This document shows positions 49,868 to 58,708 of a DNA stretch of 64,000 nucleotides, in pieces. The stretch covers positions 186,001-250,000 of the forward strand of contig NZ_JBPBBA010000002.1 of the NCBI RefSeq assembly GCF_050896395.1. The letters are read 5' to 3'. The number at the start of each line of letters is the position of its first letter. Position 1 is the first letter of the stretch. The stretch comes from Nioella aestuarii (GTDB taxonomy: Bacteria > Pseudomonadota > Alphaproteobacteria > Rhodobacterales > Rhodobacteraceae). Under the pieces are notes generated by a model that saw only the letters and a program-made list of their open reading frames with translations, was not told the origin of the DNA and searched no databases. A program made the translations under genes and the position numbers.

Positions 49868-51069
49868 GCCTTCAACAGCGCCTTCAGCTCGGTCTCTGGG
49901 TCGGCCACGGCGGCCTTGTCTGGCGATTTGCCCATGGACAGAAGCCGTTTGCCAACCATGTAGCCGCGCGGATCGTTGATAGCATCGACGGCAAGAAACT
50001 GATCGCCCTTGTAGTACCAGAAGGACAGGGTGCCATCGGCCTTGCGAGTCACGATATCATCGTAGCCGGTGTTCAGCCCCGCGATTTGCAGCTTGGTGTC
50101 ATACTGATCGGACCAAAACCACGGCTCTGGCACATAGTCCTTGCCTTCGCCCATGATATTCGCTGCCACGCATTCTGCCTGATCAATGGCATTCTGCACG
50201 CTTTCCAGCCGGATGCGCGCGCCCTTGTAGGGAAAGGACGCACAGTCGCCCGCCGCCCAGATCGACGGATCGGAGGTGCGGCCATGGGCATCTGTCCTGA
50301 TGCCGTTTTCCAGCTCGACCCCGGCCATTTCGGCGGGGCCGGTGGCGGGCACGATGCCCACACCCACGATCACCATGTCGAGCGCCAATTCAGACCCGTC
50401 GGACAGCACTGCGCCGGATACGCGCCCTTCGCCCGTCAGCCGGGTCAGGCCAACGCCCTCACGGATATCAACGCCATGGGATTTGTGGAGGTCGCGGAAG
50501 TAGTCTGACGTCTGGGGCGAGGCTACACGTTGCAGGATGCGGTCGGCCATTTCGACCAGCGTTACCTGCATCCCCTTCTTTGCGCAGACCGCCGCAGCCT
50601 CCAACCCGATATAGCCGCCGCCGACGATCAGCACGCGGCGACCCTCGGTCACTTCTGGCGCCATGGCATCCACGTCATTCAGGTCTCGTACGGTGAACAC
50701 GCCATCAAGTTCACCCCCGATGCTGGCGGGCAGACGGCGGGGAATGGACCCGGTGGTCAGCGCAAGCTGATCGTATGACAGCGTTTCACCGCCGACAGTC
50801 ACGGTCTTTGCGGCCGCGTCTATCGCCGTTACCGGCTGGCCAAGTTTCAAGGTGATTCCATTTTCGGCGTAGTAACTCTCGGGGCGCAGGAACAGACGTT
50901 CCTTTTCCATATCGCCCAACAGATATGCCTTGGACAGCGGCGGGCGCTGATAGGGTGGGGCGTTTTCTTCACCGATCAGGGTGATTTCCCCCTCGAATCC
51001 CGAGGACCGCAGCTTCGCCACAAGCGATGATCCGGCCTGCCCGGCCCCGATCACGACCACATGAGACAT
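49864..51069 (-). CDS. FAD-dependent NAD(P)H oxidoreductase, ferredoxin-reductase type
   Basis: 401-residue two-dinucleotide-binding flavoprotein. The FAD motif VVVIGAGQAGSSLVAKLRSS is at residues about 4-23, NPPYQRPPLSKAYLLG-like segment follows (APPYQRPPLSKAYL), and the NADH motif VLIVGGGYIGLEAAAV is near residue 145. It resembles rubredoxin/putidaredoxin reductases of rhodocoxin- and P450-supporting systems; the electron acceptor is unknown. ATG 51069 follows GGAGGAA. First gene of the four-gene operon and divergent from the peroxiredoxin gene. Confidence 0.9.
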   Translation of the reverse strand: MSHVVVIGAGQAGSSLVAKLRSSGFEGEITLIGEENAPPYQRPPLSKAYLLGDMEKERLFLRPESYYAENGITLKLGQPVTAIDAAAKTVTVGGETLSYDQLALTTGSIPRRLPASIGGELDGVFTVRDLNDVDAMAPEVTEGRRVLIVGGGYIGLEAAAVCAKKGMQVTLVEMADRILQRVASPQTSDYFRDLHKSHGVDIREGVGLTRLTGEGRVSGAVLSDGSELALDMVIVGVGIVPATGPAEMAGVELENGIRTDAHGRTSDPSIWAAGDCASFPYKGARIRLESVQNAIDQAECVAANIMGEGKDYVPEPWFWSDQYDTKLQIAGLNTGYDDIVTRKADGTLSFWYYKGDQFLAVDAINDPRGYMVGKRLLSMGKSPDKAAVADPETELKALLKA

Positions 51070-51149
51070 GAAATTCCTCCTGCGCTCTGGCACCTGCCAG
51101 CCATTGATCTATATCGACTGCGTAACCCAATCAGCCCACGAGGAAAACC

Positions 51150-51638
51150 ATGGCGATTACAGTTGGTGACAAGTTGCCGGAAACCACTTTTTTGATCTTT
51201 AGCGAGAACGGCCCAGAAGAGGTGCCGCTGGCACCAAAACTGAACGGTCGCAAAGTGGTGATCTTCGGCCTGCCGGGCGCCTTTACTCGGGGCTGTTCTG
51301 CCACTCATCTACCCAGCTTCATGCGCACCCGCGAGGCATTTGCCGAGAAGGGCGTGGACGAGGTGATTTGCATCGCCGTCAACGACCCCTTCGCAATGAC
51401 CGCCTGGGGCCAGCACACCGGCGCGACCGAGGCAGGCATCACCATGTTGGCAGACGCGGCAGGCGATTTCACGCGCGCCATCGGGCTGGAGTTCTCCGCG
51501 CCTGTCGTGGGCCTCTACAACCGCTGCCAGCGCTTCGCATTGATGGCTGAGGACGGGGTTGTAAAGGCCCTGAACCTCGAAGAGGAAGCAGGTGCCTGCA
51601 AGCTGACCGTAGGCGAAGAACTGCTGGAAAAGATCTGA
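51150..51638 (+). CDS. Peroxiredoxin, Prx5-like
   Basis: 162-residue thiol peroxidase reducing hydrogen peroxide and alkyl peroxides. The start MAITVGDKLPETTF and the peroxidatic site GLPGAFTRGCSATHLPSF (Cys49 region) match the Prx5 group; most members read PGAFTPTCS, so the Arg-Gly before the cysteine is a small departure. The MTAWGQ and VGLYNRCQRFAL segments are family features. RBS GAGG is 6-7 nt before ATG. A clear terminator follows. Divergent from the FAD oxidoreductase gene. Confidence 0.93.
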   Translation: MAITVGDKLPETTFLIFSENGPEEVPLAPKLNGRKVVIFGLPGAFTRGCSATHLPSFMRTREAFAEKGVDEVICIAVNDPFAMTAWGQHTGATEAGITMLADAAGDFTRAIGLEFSAPVVGLYNRCQRFALMAEDGVVKALNLEEEAGACKLTVGEELLEKI

Positions 51639-51644
51639 GATTGG

Positions 51645-51667
51645 GGGCGCCTTCGGGCGCCCTTTTT
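51645..51667 (+). terminator. Rho-independent terminator of the peroxiredoxin gene
   Basis: GGGCGCC (51645-51651), loop TTCG, GGCGCCC (51656-51662), then TTTTT. 7 nt after the stop codon. Confidence 0.92.
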
Positions 51668-51726
51668 GACTGGCCAGGGGATCGGGGTCCAGGCGACCCT
51701 TGTGCCAGGTCGCCCGGCCAACCACT

Positions 51727-52131
51727 CTACTCCTGGATCGATTCCAGATAGTAGACCAGCGACAGGATGCGTCCTCTGACGATCATGTCGTCGCTCTCTC
51801 CCCGCTCGCTTGTGGAAGACGCTTGATAGCGATCACCCCAGACCGGCATTTCACTGCCATGCGCCCTGATGATCCGGCGACCATCTATCATCCACAGCGT
51901 GTATTCGAAGGGAAACTCGCCATTCCCAACGTTTTCCGAGAGCATCGTAAGATTGGGGGTGTGGATATTCAAAAGACTGGCCAGCGGGCCGTCCCCCCTC
52001 GCAGACTCACCATGGCACCCGGCGCAAGCGATCATGTATTCCTGGCGACCGGATTCCTCTTGGGCGACGACACTTGTCGCGGCCAAAAACAACGCTGCAA
52101 TGGCAGCACCTGAAAAGACTAGCCGTTCCAT
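51727..52131 (-). CDS. Exported c-type cytochrome
   Basis: 134-residue periplasmic cytochrome c with signal peptide (LVFSGAAIAALFLAATSVVAQ, cleavage after VVA-Q near residue 23), one haem motif CAGCH at residues about 36-40, and a likely axial Met in GSEMPVWGDR. Small class I cytochrome, probably an electron carrier in respiration. ATG 52131 follows GGAGGAG. An FNR-like box upstream suggests higher expression at low oxygen. It stands alone. Confidence 0.92.
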   Translation of the reverse strand: MERLVFSGAAIAALFLAATSVVAQEESGRQEYMIACAGCHGESARGDGPLASLLNIHTPNLTMLSENVGNGEFPFEYTLWMIDGRRIIRAHGSEMPVWGDRYQASSTSERGESDDMIVRGRILSLVYYLESIQE

Positions 52132-52194
52132 CGCTGTCTCCTCCTTTCAGCGATTGTCGAAGGTTCCAGAAGATCAGGATTGCCAAATGATGCA

Positions 52195-52208
52195 TTGATC
52201 TGTGTCAA
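52195..52208. promoter_or_regulatory. FNR/DNR-type box upstream of cytochrome c gene
   Basis: TTGATCTGTGTCAA: TTGAT, 4-nt spacer, GTCAA. One base off the symmetric FNR consensus TTGAT-N4-ATCAA. Centre is about 70 bp before the cytochrome start codon. Confidence 0.55.
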
Positions 52209-52358
52209 TTATTCAATTCGAAAACCAATTGACGAGGCGCGAAAGGCGTGGCCCGGACCCTGCATATGCACGCGCCCAATCGCACTTCCAAATAGTGTCG
52301 ACAGCTCACCGGGAGGCTTGAGATCACAAAAGATCAGGCATGGCTGGACGGCCCAAAC

Positions 52359-52655
52359 CTACCCCGCCAGCGCTTCCATCTTCGCCGCCAGCTTCACATC
52401 CCGCGCGCTCAGGCCGCCTACGTCGTGGCTGATCAACGTGACCTCAACCGTTTTGTAGACATTGGACCATTCCGGGTGGTGGTTCCATTTCTCGGCCCAC
52501 AATGCAGCGCGGGTAATGAAGCCGAAGGCCTCGATGAAATTGCGAAAGACATAGGTTTTGGCGATGGCATCGCGACCCTCAACCATCTGCCACCCCGCCG
52601 CCAGCAGCGGTGCCAGCGCCGCATCCCGGTCCTGCCCGGTCAACCTGTCGCTCAT
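52359..52655 (-). CDS. Pterin-4a-carbinolamine dehydratase (PCD/DCoH)
   Basis: 98-residue enzyme that dehydrates 4a-hydroxytetrahydrobiopterin during recycling of the cofactor of phenylalanine hydroxylase. The key histidines and motif are WNHHPEWSNVYKTVEV and LISHDVGGLSARDV. No phenylalanine hydroxylase gene is nearby. ATG 52655 overlaps the stop of the upstream acyl/aminoacyl transferase-like gene by 4 bp. Confidence 0.95.
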   Translation of the reverse strand: MSDRLTGQDRDAALAPLLAAGWQMVEGRDAIAKTYVFRNFIEAFGFITRAALWAEKWNHHPEWSNVYKTVEVTLISHDVGGLSARDVKLAAKMEALAG

Positions 52656-53842
52656 TCCTGTTCCTCCACCTGCGCCTTGCGGAACGGCCCAAAGGCGGTG
52701 AGGATCTCGATATCCTGCTCAACCGCGGCGCGTTCGGCCTCCAGATAATTCTCCACCGCTTCGGAAAATCCGGGATCGGCGATCCAGTGCAGGGAGTGTG
52801 TCTGCACCGGCAGATAGCCGCGCGCCAGTTTATGTTCCCCTTGCGCGCCCGCCTCCACCCGGCTCAGCCCCCGCGCAATCGCAGCGTCAATGGCCTGATA
52901 ATAGCACAGCTCGAAATGCAGGCAGGGATGGTGTTCCGTGCAGCCCCAATAACGCCCGAACAGCACGTCTCGCCCGATGAAGTTGAGCGCTCCGGCCACT
53001 GGCACCCCGTCCCGCATTGCCAGCACCAACAGCGCGTCATCTCGCATCCTCTCCTGGACGATATCGAAGAAGCTGCGCGTCAGGTAGGGGCTGCCCCACT
53101 TACGGGCGCCAGTGTCCTGATAAAAGCGCCAGAAGGCATCCCAGTGCTCGGGGAGCAGTTGATCGCCGGTCAGTGAGACGATCTCGCCGCCAAAGCCCTG
53201 CGCCTGTGCGCGCTCCTTGCGGATTGTCTTGCGTTTGCGTGAAGAGAGCGATCCCAGAAAATCGTCGAAACGGCCATAGCCCGCGTTTTCCCAGTGAAAT
53301 TGCTGCGTGGTGCGGCGCAACAGACCTATTCGCGCACCTTCTTCGGCCTCCTCGCCCGTGCAAAAGGTAATGTGAAGCGAGGACAGCCCGTTATCCTCAG
53401 CCACTTGAACCGCCCCCTGTACCAGGGCTGCGCGGCCAATCTCTTCCCAGCCCGGTCGGGTCAGGAACCGCTTGCCGGTGGCGGGGGTGAAGGGCACCGC
53501 CATTTGCAGCTTGGGGTAGTACCGCCCGCCCGCCCGTTCATAGGCATGGGCCCAGTTGTGATCGAAGATATACTCGCCCTGACTGTGCCCCTTGGCATAA
53601 AGCGGCGCGGCGGCAATCACCTGCCCTGCCGCGCGCGCCAGCAGATAACGCGGCTGCCATCCGGTGCCGGGGCCGACCGATCCGCTGTCTTCCAGCGCGC
53701 TTAGAAACCGGTGTGTGGTGAATGGGTCATTCGGAGCGCCGCCATCAGCAGCTTCCGGGCAAGCGCAGGCATCCCAGTCCTCTGCCGGTATATCCGACAG
53801 GCTGGCATAGGCCGTGATCTCAATAGCGGTGTCGCCGTCCAT
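52652..53842 (-). CDS. FemAB-like GNAT protein (DUF482)
   Basis: 396-residue protein resembling DUF482/peptidogalycan-recognition acetyltransferase-like proteins. Seen are PFTTHRFLSALEDSGSVG, GEYIFDHNWAHAYERAGGRY, PFTPATGKRFLTR, RKRKTIRKERAQAQ and the C-terminal GNAT-like half with FLGRYWGCTEHHPCLHFELC-like text (FGRYWGCTEHHPCLHFELC). Substrate unknown. Overlaps PCD by 4 bp; the link between them is not obvious. Confidence 0.88.
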   Translation of the reverse strand: MDGDTAIEITAYASLSDIPAEDWDACACPEAADGGAPNDPFTTHRFLSALEDSGSVGPGTGWQPRYLLARAAGQVIAAAPLYAKGHSQGEYIFDHNWAHAYERAGGRYYPKLQMAVPFTPATGKRFLTRPGWEEIGRAALVQGAVQVAEDNGLSSLHITFCTGEEAEEGARIGLLRRTTQQFHWENAGYGRFDDFLGSLSSRKRKTIRKERAQAQGFGGEIVSLTGDQLLPEHWDAFWRFYQDTGARKWGSPYLTRSFFDIVQERMRDDALLVLAMRDGVPVAGALNFIGRDVLFGRYWGCTEHHPCLHFELCYYQAIDAAIARGLSRVEAGAQGEHKLARGYLPVQTHSLHWIADPGFSEAVENYLEAERAAVEQDIEILTAFGPFRKAQVEEQE

Positions 53843-53990
53843 CTGCGCCCCGTATTTCTCTTCTTACAAGATGGGTCATGAGGCGCGAAGATCAATCGCC
53901 AGTTCGCGTGTGGCAGTCGTCGAACCCAGAACCATGAGCAGCGCATTCAAGGTCTGCATGGCAAGAAGGCTGCAGGCCCGCGCAGCAGGG

Positions 53991-54743
53991 TCACGGAAGA
54001 TACCCTTCAAACGTCACATTATCCGCAATCCGGCGTGCTGCGGCCTCCGCCTCGGGCGAGCGGATTGTCCAGCACAGTACCGGAACGCCCCGCGCCTTCA
54101 GCTCTGCCACCGCCGGATCGGACAGGTCCTTGTGATCGTGGCTGATGAAACAGCACCCCATCTCGTCAAACCCGTCCAGCGCGCGGAATTTGTCCAGGGC
54201 TGCCTGCCCCAGTGAGGCCCATTCCGGGTCGTCGTAGCTGCCACTGGTCAATCCGCGCGGCAGATCCGGCGCAGCCTGTGCCATCGCTGCGACCGATGCC
54301 GGGTTGAAGCTCATGACCGCGACCGGCCCGTCATACCCCTGCAGCTCCGCCGCCACGGCGCGTTCCAGTTCCCCGTTGACAGGGCCCATGACGCGGGATT
54401 GCTCCTTGATCTCCAAGAGCACAGGCACACGCCCCGCCACCATTGCCAGAACCTCTGACAGGCGTGGTATGCAATCCTCGCTGCCGGTCAGCTTGATCTG
54501 CCCCAGATCCTCTGCGCTGCGTCGTTTGATCTGCCCCGTCTCGCCGGTCACCCGGTCCAGCTCATAGTCGTGAAAGACCATGGGAACCCCGTCAGACGAC
54601 ATCTGAAGATCAAGCTCCAGCCCATATCCCGCATCGACCGCCGCCTGCACAGAAGAAAGCCCGTTTTCCGGACGCCCCTGGGTCAGGTCATGCAGCCCCC
54701 GATGCGCGATTGGCGCAGCCAGGAAGGCAGGGTGCAGGCTCAT
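53991..54743 (-). CDS. Glycerophosphodiester phosphodiesterase
   Basis: 250-residue cytosolic GDPD, hydrolysing glycerophosphodiesters to glycerol-3-phosphate and alcohol. IAHRGLHD, PENGLSSVQAAVDAGYGLEL DLQ and VPMVFHDYELDRVTG hold the catalytic His-Glu-Asp-His residues; the usual ENT is ENG here. No signal peptide. ATG 54743 overlaps the RidA stop by 4 bp. Confidence 0.93.
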   Translation of the reverse strand: MSLHPAFLAAPIAHRGLHDLTQGRPENGLSSVQAAVDAGYGLELDLQMSSDGVPMVFHDYELDRVTGETGQIKRRSAEDLGQIKLTGSEDCIPRLSEVLAMVAGRVPVLLEIKEQSRVMGPVNGELERAVAAELQGYDGPVAVMSFNPASVAAMAQAAPDLPRGLTSGSYDDPEWASLGQAALDKFRALDGFDEMGCCFISHDHKDLSDPAVAELKARGVPVLCWTIRSPEAEAAARRIADNVTFEGYLP

Positions 54744-55201
54744 GCGATCTGGAAGATCCCCTCAATCTCCACCGCTACACCAAGCGGCAGAGACGCAGCC
54801 GAAACAGCGGATCTGCTGTGGCGGCCAGCCTCACCCAATGCTTCCACGAGGAAATCGGACGCACCGTTCACCACCTTGGGCTGATCGGTATAGTCGGCGG
54901 TCGAATTGACGAATCCGGTCAGCTTGATCACCCGAACCAGCCGGTCCAGATCACCGCCACAGGCGGCCTTGACCTGTGCCAGCAGGCTGATCGCGCACCG
55001 CCTGGCAGCGGCAGCCCCGTCTTCCGTCGACATATCGTCGCCGACTTTGCCAATGATCAGGCCGGTCTCATCGCTAGAGATCTGCCCGGACACATAAACC
55101 GTGTCCCCCACCACCACGAATGGCACGTAATTCGCCGCCGGGGCCGGGGCATCGGGCAGGCTAATTCCCATCTCGGCCAGTCGGGCCTCATAGTTGCTCA
55201 T
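54740..55201 (-). CDS. RidA-family (YjgF/UK114) protein
   Basis: 153-residue enamine/imine deaminase family member. Features are AANYVPFVVVGDTVYVSGQI and the C-terminal VALGEAGRHSRSAVSAASLP (conserved Arg in the active site of the RidA type 2 group). It probably removes reactive 2-aminoacrylate-type intermediates. First gene of a two-gene unit with the GDPD gene. A 286-bp gap with no supported gene separates it from the secretion pair. Confidence 0.92.
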   Translation of the reverse strand: MSNYEARLAEMGISLPDAPAPAANYVPFVVVGDTVYVSGQISSDETGLIIGKVGDDMSTEDGAAAARRCAISLLAQVKAACGGDLDRLVRVIKLTGFVNSTADYTDQPKVVNGASDFLVEALGEAGRHSRSAVSAASLPLGVAVEIEGIFQIA

Positions 55202-55487
55202 CTCGAACCTCTTTGCGCTGATGTTCTGTCGCGGCGCACCCTAGGGGCGTGACGAGACCCCGGCAAGCACCCGAACACGCCAAGACCGCGCCGAAAACGA
55301 CCTTCCCCCACTTCTTTTTCTGCAATAGTCACGTCTGAGGCCTCCTACCGCTTCCACCAACACTGTCCAATGGCTGTCACACCGGCCTCTCCCCCTGTGT
55401 CCGCGGCAGCACGGGTCGAGGAGGGCCCCAATGGGGCCTGACGAGGCGCGTTCCCCGGTCGACGCGCCAAAGGCGCGGCGACATCTC

Positions 55488-56798
55488 CTAGCTTTCGCGG
55501 AATGCCCGGTTGAAATAGTCCGCCAGCGGGCGCAAGAGATAAGCCATCGGTGTGCGGTCCTCAGTCCGAATGAAGGCTTCCACCGGCATGCCCGGCAATA
55601 GCGTCTCACCCTCAAGCCGGGCGATTTCTCCTTCGTTCAAAACGATCTCGGCCTCGTAGAAACTGACGCCGGAAGCCTCGTCCACAAATGCATCCGCAGA
55701 CACCTGCCGCACCTGTCCGAACAATTCCGGCGTGGTGCGGGAATCAAAGGCCGGGAAGCGCAGCACTACGTCCTGTCCGACAAAAACCTCATCCACATTC
55801 GTTGGCGCGATCCGGGTCGAGATCACCAGCGGCCGGTCCTGTGGCACTAGGTAAAGCACTGGCTGCGCCGCCTGAACAACCGACCGCGCCCCAAAGACGC
55901 TCAGCCCGTAAACAACCCCGTCCACAGGTGCTCGGATTTCGGTTTCGCTCATCTGTCGGCTCAGGGCGCGGGCGCGCTCGGACAATTCCGCCTGTTCCAC
56001 GCGCACCTCACGCAGTTGCGCTATGGCCTCTTCCCGGCGTTCCGTCTCAATTTGAAGGATCTGCAACTCAATCTCAGTGATCCGCCCCGCGGCCTCCGCG
56101 GCGCTTGCCTCCAGCTCTCCGATGGTGCCCAAGAGCCGGGCGCTTTCACGACGCAGGGCCAGCCCGCGCGACGCTTCCGCAAGGCCCCTGTCGATCAGAT
56201 CCTGCACGTTGACCAGTTCCAGTTCCACCAGGTCGCGCTGATCGGTCAAGGCAGCGCTTTGGGCCGCGATCCCCTCCAGCTGTGCGCGGATCTGATCGGC
56301 GCGGCGGTTCAGCTGGTCGGTGGCCTGGATCAGGCTGGTTGCACGCGCCGCGAACAGATTGCGCTGACCTTCCAGAAGTTCGGCCAGATCGGCATCATCA
56401 GAGGCCGCTTCCAGCAAATCCGCGGGGAAGGAGATTTCGGTGGCAAGGTCACGCTCCGCCTCCAGTCGGGCCTGGCGAGCGCGCCATTCGTTCAGCTGCG
56501 CATTGGCAACCGACAGGCCAGAGCGAAGGTCCGACGGGTCGAGCCGCATCAGCACGTCCCCCTCGGCCACGCGCTGTCCCTCGATCACATCAAGCGACAG
56601 AACCACCCCGCCTTCAGGGTGCTGCACGGCCTGGCGGTTGCGATCGACCTCGATCTGGCCAGACGCCACCACCGCACCTGCGATATTCGACAAGGTCGCC
56701 CAGGCCCCGAAGCCGCCGACAAGGGCCACCAAAGCCAGAACCCCCAACGTCATCGGTCCGCGCACGGACCACGCGTTTTGAGACGCATCACCGGACAT
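55488..56798 (-). CDS. Type I secretion periplasmic adaptor (HlyD family)
   Basis: 436-residue membrane-fusion protein joining an ABC exporter to an outer-membrane TolC-like pore. One transmembrane helix at residues about 15-37, a biotinyl-lipoyl-like part (GGVVLSLDVIEGQRVAEGDV), a long coiled coil (residues about 90-290) and the second lipoyl half (TEIRAPVDGVVYGLSVFGAR), ending LLRPLADYFNRAFRES. Its ATG shares one base with the stop of the ATPase gene (TGATG). No substrate or TolC gene is in the window. Confidence 0.94.
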   Translation of the reverse strand: MSGDASQNAWSVRGPMTLGVLALVALVGGFGAWATLSNIAGAVVASGQIEVDRNRQAVQHPEGGVVLSLDVIEGQRVAEGDVLMRLDPSDLRSGLSVANAQLNEWRARQARLEAERDLATEISFPADLLEAASDDADLAELLEGQRNLFAARATSLIQATDQLNRRADQIRAQLEGIAAQSAALTDQRDLVELELVNVQDLIDRGLAEASRGLALRRESARLLGTIGELEASAAEAAGRITEIELQILQIETERREEAIAQLREVRVEQAELSERARALSRQMSETEIRAPVDGVVYGLSVFGARSVVQAAQPVLYLVPQDRPLVISTRIAPTNVDEVFVGQDVVLRFPAFDSRTTPELFGQVRQVSADAFVDEASGVSFYEAEIVLNEGEIARLEGETLLPGMPVEAFIRTEDRTPMAYLLRPLADYFNRAFRES

Positions 56799-58459
56799 CA
56801 GCTGATCCCCCCTGTCACTGACGGCGCGCGCGACGCGGCTGTCACCTGATCGGCGTTTTGCAGAACCTTGGCCAAGACCTCATCGCGCGGCCCAAACATG
56901 CGCGAACCGCCATTGTCCAGAACCAGCAGCATGTCGCATTCGCGGATGGCTGCCGGGCGGTGCGCCATGATCAGCACCGCATTGCCCGCCGCTTTCATGC
57001 CCCGGATCGCCCTGTTCAAGGCTTCTGCCCCATCGTTGTCGAGGTTCGAATTCGGTTCATCCAGAACCAACAGAACCGGGTCGCCATAAAGTGCCCGCGC
57101 CAAGCCGATCCGTTGAATCTGGCCACCTGAAAGCCGGCTTCCACCCGCGCTCATCCGTGTGTCATAGCCTTCGCTCTGGCGTCGTATCAGGGCATCCGCA
57201 TCGGCGCGCTGCGCGGCCTGCACCACCTTGGCGGGATCTGGCTGCGCTTCGAGTCTTGCGATATTTTCGGCCAGCGTCCCGTCAAACAGCGTCACGGCCT
57301 GCGGCAGGTAGCCGATCAATTGGCCAAGCGTATCGGGGTCATATTGATCCAGCGTCGCGCCATCCAGCCGGATCTGACCGCCAGCCGGCTTCCACACGCC
57401 CGTAATGGCCTTGGCCAGCGTTGACTTTCCCGCACCGGAGGGCCCGATTATTCCAACCGCCTGCCCGGGCTGAACCCTGAAGGTGACACCGCGAAGGGTG
57501 GCCTGCGAATGGCCGGGCGGCACCACGGACAGTTGGTTAACCTCCAGCATCGCCTTGGGTCGCGGCAACGGCAGGCGGGCGGGATCCTGGCGTTCTTCTT
57601 TCAGCAGCTCCCGCAGCTTAAGGCGACCCTCGCGGGCGCGGGCGATGACTTGCCACTGGCCAATCACCATTTCGATCGGGGCAAGCGCCCGGCCCATCAG
57701 GATCGACCCGGCGATCATCGCCCCGGCTGTCAGTTCTTCCTGCAACACCAGGTAGGCACCAAGCCCCAGCATCGCCGATTGCAGGAAAAGCCGCAGGGTC
57801 TTGGTCAACGTGGTATAGCCGCCAACCCGGTCGGTCGCGGCAATCCCCTGCCCCAGGGCTTTGCCCCGCAGGACTTTCCATCGCGCCAGCGCCCGGCTTT
57901 GCATTCCTAGACTGCGCACCAATTCGGATTCGGTCTGCAGCTGCCCGGCCATGCGGTCCGCCATCAACGACGCGCCCCCGGCCTCGGACAAGGGCCCCGT
58001 GGATCGCGCCTGATTGAGCAGCGTGATCACAACCAGCAATGCCCCGCCGCTAAGCGCCAGAATGCCGAGCCAGGGGTGAAACACAAAGATCGCCATCAGG
58101 AAAAACGGCGTCCACGGCATATCGAAAACCGCCAGAAACACCGGTGAAGACAGAAGTCGCTGGATCGCCTCAAGATCCGACAGGCCGGTATGGGGTTGCC
58201 CGGTACGCCCGGCCCTTGCCAGCGTGGCGCGGAAAACGCGCTCATCCAGACGGTCCTGCAACCGCGCCCCGACGCGGGCCGCCACCCGGCCACGCACGTA
58301 ATCGAGGATGCCCATGATCAGGAACAGGAACGTGACCAACAGGGACAAAGCAAGCAGCGTTTCCTCGGATCGGCTGCCAAGCACCCGGTCATAGACCTGA
58401 AGCATGTAAAGCGGACCTGTCAGCATCAGAGCATTGGTGAACATGCTGAACAGGAACAC
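56798..58459 (-). CDS. Type I secretion ABC transporter, PrtD-like; start uncertain
   Basis: ABC exporter of the PrtD/RTX type: TM domain from about residue 1 (MFTNALMLTGPLYMLQVYDR) to 290, Walker A GPSGAGKST near residue 340, signature LSGGQIQRIGLARAL and Walker B VLLVLDEPNSN. Energises secretion together with the HlyD-type adaptor. With GTG 58459 as start it is 553 residues and begins inside the first helix. The same frame is open upstream to a TGA at 58586-58588 and looks coding (SSRNAPADELSLAGGG), yet holds no ATG, GTG or TTG. So start or frame is unresolved. Confidence 0.9.
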   Translation of the reverse strand: MFLFSMFTNALMLTGPLYMLQVYDRVLGSRSEETLLALSLLVTFLFLIMGILDYVRGRVAARVGARLQDRLDERVFRATLARAGRTGQPHTGLSDLEAIQRLLSSPVFLAVFDMPWTPFFLMAIFVFHPWLGILALSGGALLVVITLLNQARSTGPLSEAGGASLMADRMAGQLQTESELVRSLGMQSRALARWKVLRGKALGQGIAATDRVGGYTTLTKTLRLFLQSAMLGLGAYLVLQEELTAGAMIAGSILMGRALAPIEMVIGQWQVIARAREGRLKLRELLKEERQDPARLPLPRPKAMLEVNQLSVVPPGHSQATLRGVTFRVQPGQAVGIIGPSGAGKSTLAKAITGVWKPAGGQIRLDGATLDQYDPDTLGQLIGYLPQAVTLFDGTLAENIARLEAQPDPAKVVQAAQRADADALIRRQSEGYDTRMSAGGSRLSGGQIQRIGLARALYGDPVLLVLDEPNSNLDNDGAEALNRAIRGMKAAGNAVLIMAHRPAAIRECDMLLVLDNGGSRMFGPRDEVLAKVLQNADQVTAASRAPSVTGGIS

Positions 58460-58708
58460 CGCCCAGATGAGTCGCCCATTTCCGCCACCGGCAAGGCTTA
58501 GCTCATCTGCCGGCGCGTTTCGGCTGGAATGTGCCTGTCTGCTGATCTCAAAATTCGCCTTGCTGGTGAATCCGTGTGTTCGGTTTCACATATTGTTGAC
58601 TGCCCTGCCACATTATCCATCAAAAGCGGGAAATCTGCCATTGCCCTATGGCGTACACCTTTGAATTGAGGTCAGAGACCCTATTATCGAATATAGACTA
58701 CGAAAGCC

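Noticed and set aside
53877..53959. Short minus-strand frame MQTLNALLMVLGSTTATREL in the gap after the DUF482 gene
   Set aside because: Plausible codons but no RBS and no recognised family; too short to support.
55202..55487. Possible small gene between ridA and the secretion pair
   Set aside because: Frames there lack RBS and family resemblance; only GC-rich inverted sequences such as GGCCCCAATGGGGCC are seen.
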